A stretch of 64,000 nucleotides of DNA from CBDEGU01 sp965238045 (GTDB taxonomy: Bacteria > Acidobacteriota > Terriglobia > Bryobacterales > UBA6623): the NCBI GenBank assembly GCA_965238045.1, contig CBDEGU010000010.1:186001-250000 (forward strand), given 5' to 3'. The notes beneath the pieces are model-generated. The model saw only the letters and a list, made by a program, of their open reading frames with translations, was not told the DNA's origin and did no database searches. This document shows, in pieces, positions 62,442-64,000 of this stretch (position 1 is its first letter; each line of letters opens with the position of its first letter). The position numbers and the translations under genes are program-made.

Positions 62442-63722
62442 TCACGAACCACCCAAGTATTGCGCGGCTTGTGGCAGAGTATCGAGCAAGATTGCCCGGA
62501 TATCCACGCGATCAGCAGCGGACAAGTGGCTGAAGCGGTCGCTTTCGTCACGACCCGTCAAGATCTCATCGAGCCGCTTGTAGACGTAGTCCTTGACTTG
62601 CTCTGGAAGTTCACGAAAGGCCTCAGAGTAAATGAGAAAACTGCACGGGTAGCGAAACAGCCTTGTCGTCAGATCCAGATCCCGCAAAGACCGGCCCTTG
62701 GCATCGCCGAGACCCTGCCTCTGGAAATCCTCGGCGAACGAGGTTGGACCCTCGACAGGGCCCGGGAGCGGCGTCTCACCGGAAAGCAGCAGATGGCGCA
62801 CGAGACGCTCGCTGGGCCCTTCGATGCGCCGGCGAACGGAAGCCAGTAAGTCTTCGGAAGGATCACCCATGATGCGGATCATGTCGTCGCGATAGGCGAG
62901 GGCCTTGCGCGCCTCAATGTTGGCGAACGCGATGCGATTGTGCATCTGGGTCTGATGAGCCAAAACAATGTGCGCGACGATGTCGCTGTGCGGAGTCAGA
63001 TAAGCCTCGACACTAAAGCGGCCGGCCAGATCAGTCACAGTCGAGCCAGCCCCCTTCTCGAACTCCGGCGCCTGACTGGGACTAGCGAGCGTCGCGTTTC
63101 CGCGGTGGGTGCCCTTCACTCTGCCGGTGACATACCAACCACCGAAACGCTCGGAGATCTCGGTCGTGTGATCAACGTTCGTTGTCCCGAGCTGGAAATA
63201 GGGCATGCCGCCGGTACTGGGGTACACCGAGCGTGTGAGATGACCAGGAATGCCGAGGGTCCGTCCTGTTTCGTGGCATTGCAGGCAAGCCCCGTTGTCG
63301 GGAACAAAGCGGGGCTTTTCGGTCGGTTCTTGCGGCAGGGTGTAAAAGACGGCGCCGCCGGCGGGGTCGGCGACGGAGATTTCCATCAAGCGGCTTCCAC
63401 GAACCCAGCCGACATAGATGTCATCGTTGAAATAGATGGCGCGGGGGAAGGAGGGCGAGATCAGCCGGAATTGGGCGCTGGTCTTCGAAAAGACAAGGAC
63501 CTGCGATGAAGTGGGGATTTCCAGGGCTTCGAGGAGCGAGGGCAGGTATCCCAACTGGGAGTCATACTCGAGGCGGGCCTCACCGCGATCGATGCGGTCT
63601 TGGAAACGCGCAATCGGATCGAGCGCGCCGGTCGGCCGTTGCTGGGCGGAAGCGGACCCGAGAGCCATGAAGGCCCACAGGAGTAAGGCCAGGAAGCGGG
63701 CCGAGGGGGGAAACATACTCAC
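62442..63722 (-). CDS. Exported protein with a single CXXCH heme-type motif, family unknown
   Basis: 426 residues with a signal peptide (FLALLLWAFMALGSASAQ). One CLQCHETGR motif (CXXCH, about residue 148-152) could attach a c-type heme, with a Met or His further on as second ligand. Preceding it are SQVLVFSKTSAQFRLISPSF and RAIYFNDDIYVGWVRGSRLMEI, and following it MPYFQLGTTNVDHTTEISERFGGWYVTGR, all conserved-looking. The C-terminal ~150 residues are mostly helical. I do not recognise a characterised family. A periplasmic redox role is inferred only from the heme motif. It is the last gene in the window on this strand. Confidence 0.78.
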   Translation of the reverse strand: MSMFPPSARFLALLLWAFMALGSASAQQRPTGALDPIARFQDRIDRGEARLEYDSQLGYLPSLLEALEIPTSSQVLVFSKTSAQFRLISPSFPRAIYFNDDIYVGWVRGSRLMEISVADPAGGAVFYTLPQEPTEKPRFVPDNGACLQCHETGRTLGIPGHLTRSVYPSTGGMPYFQLGTTNVDHTTEISERFGGWYVTGRVKGTHRGNATLASPSQAPEFEKGAGSTVTDLAGRFSVEAYLTPHSDIVAHIVLAHQTQMHNRIAFANIEARKALAYRDDMIRIMGDPSEDLLASVRRRIEGPSERLVRHLLLSGETPLPGPVEGPTSFAEDFQRQGLGDAKGRSLRDLDLTTRLFRYPCSFLIYSEAFRELPEQVKDYVYKRLDEILTGRDESDRFSHLSAADRVDIRAILLDTLPQAAQYLGGS

Positions 63723-64000
63723 GATATCTGCTCCTGATCTGCTCTGCTGCTGAGCTGCTCCTGGAATTGATAGTAATGAGTAGCGGGCGAGTTTGGCCGG
63801 CTCATTCCAGATCGCTTCGGGGTAGCGGGATTTTCTTGTTCTGGTTGGACGATGCTCGTGCTCTGTGGCTCGTGAAACCGGAAACCGCGGAAATCGGCGG
63901 AAATCGGGACGGCCTCGATTCTTGCAAAGTGCTGGGGTTTCCCGGTTTCCGTTGAATCCGAGCCGTGGATTGGCGTATACTCACCGTTGCCGGGATAGCC
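63723..64000. other. Right-edge intergenic DNA
   Basis: No supported gene. A micro-duplication GGAAATCGGCGGAAATCGGG lies near 63894-63913. The edge may hold the promoter of a gene outside the window. Confidence 0.5.

Overview
The window is high-GC bacterial chromosome, most likely from an acidobacterium of the Bryobacterales/Solibacter type. This is inference from gene content: Ser/Thr kinases fused to PD40 propellers, many Tat-exported (RR-motif) metabolic enzymes, RraA-like, MlrC and S9 proteases, and a tmRNA with a short tag ending in AYAA. No 16S rRNA or tRNA is visible.

Layout. 0-23 kb is gene-dense and mostly intact. It holds a PepSY membrane protein, a GH29 fucosidase, MaoC, a Tat-exported enolase-superfamily enzyme, an Nramp-like transporter, two coupled exported alpha/alpha-toroid proteins, a lytic transglycosylase next to an AMIN-amidase, a TonB receptor, an S9 peptidase-SDR-MlrC run, and an RraA gene behind an unusual 841-residue protein made of two tandem copies of one domain. 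At 23.06-23.41 kb lies the tmRNA gene.

23.4-34 kb reads as an accessory region beside the tmRNA 3' end. It has a DUF2235 hydrolase with an unknown partner, a decapitated enolase-family gene, a lower-GC glycosyltransferase/methyltransferase pair (the methyltransferase carries an in-frame TGA), an IS630 element that cuts both neighbours, a roughly 90-bp tandem repeat array, and an IS1595-type transposase whose N terminus is coded by microrepeats. At 34-38 kb a sensor kinase gene is split by an intact IS256-type element with clear terminal repeats and an 8-bp target duplication, while its response regulator is intact.

38-46.6 kb returns to housekeeping and DNA metabolism: a PD40 protein, a GNAT protein, MazG, a zinc-ribbon peptide, and a MrfB/MrfA (YprB/YprA) exonuclease-helicase pair. 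At 47-52.6 kb two tandem receptor-type Ser/Thr kinases are both damaged. One lost its glycine-rich loop and has a G-tract frameshift; the other has an early stop. 53-63.7 kb is a set of exported enzymes: PLP enzymes, two RraA-like proteins, a DapA-like protein, an alkaline phosphatase, an aldo/keto reductase and a CXXCH protein, many with Tat signals.

The most notable features are the density of freshly broken genes, the families of short tandem repeats in intergenic DNA, and several recognisable folds with missing or unusual active-site motifs. No CRISPR array, integrase or complete defence island was found.
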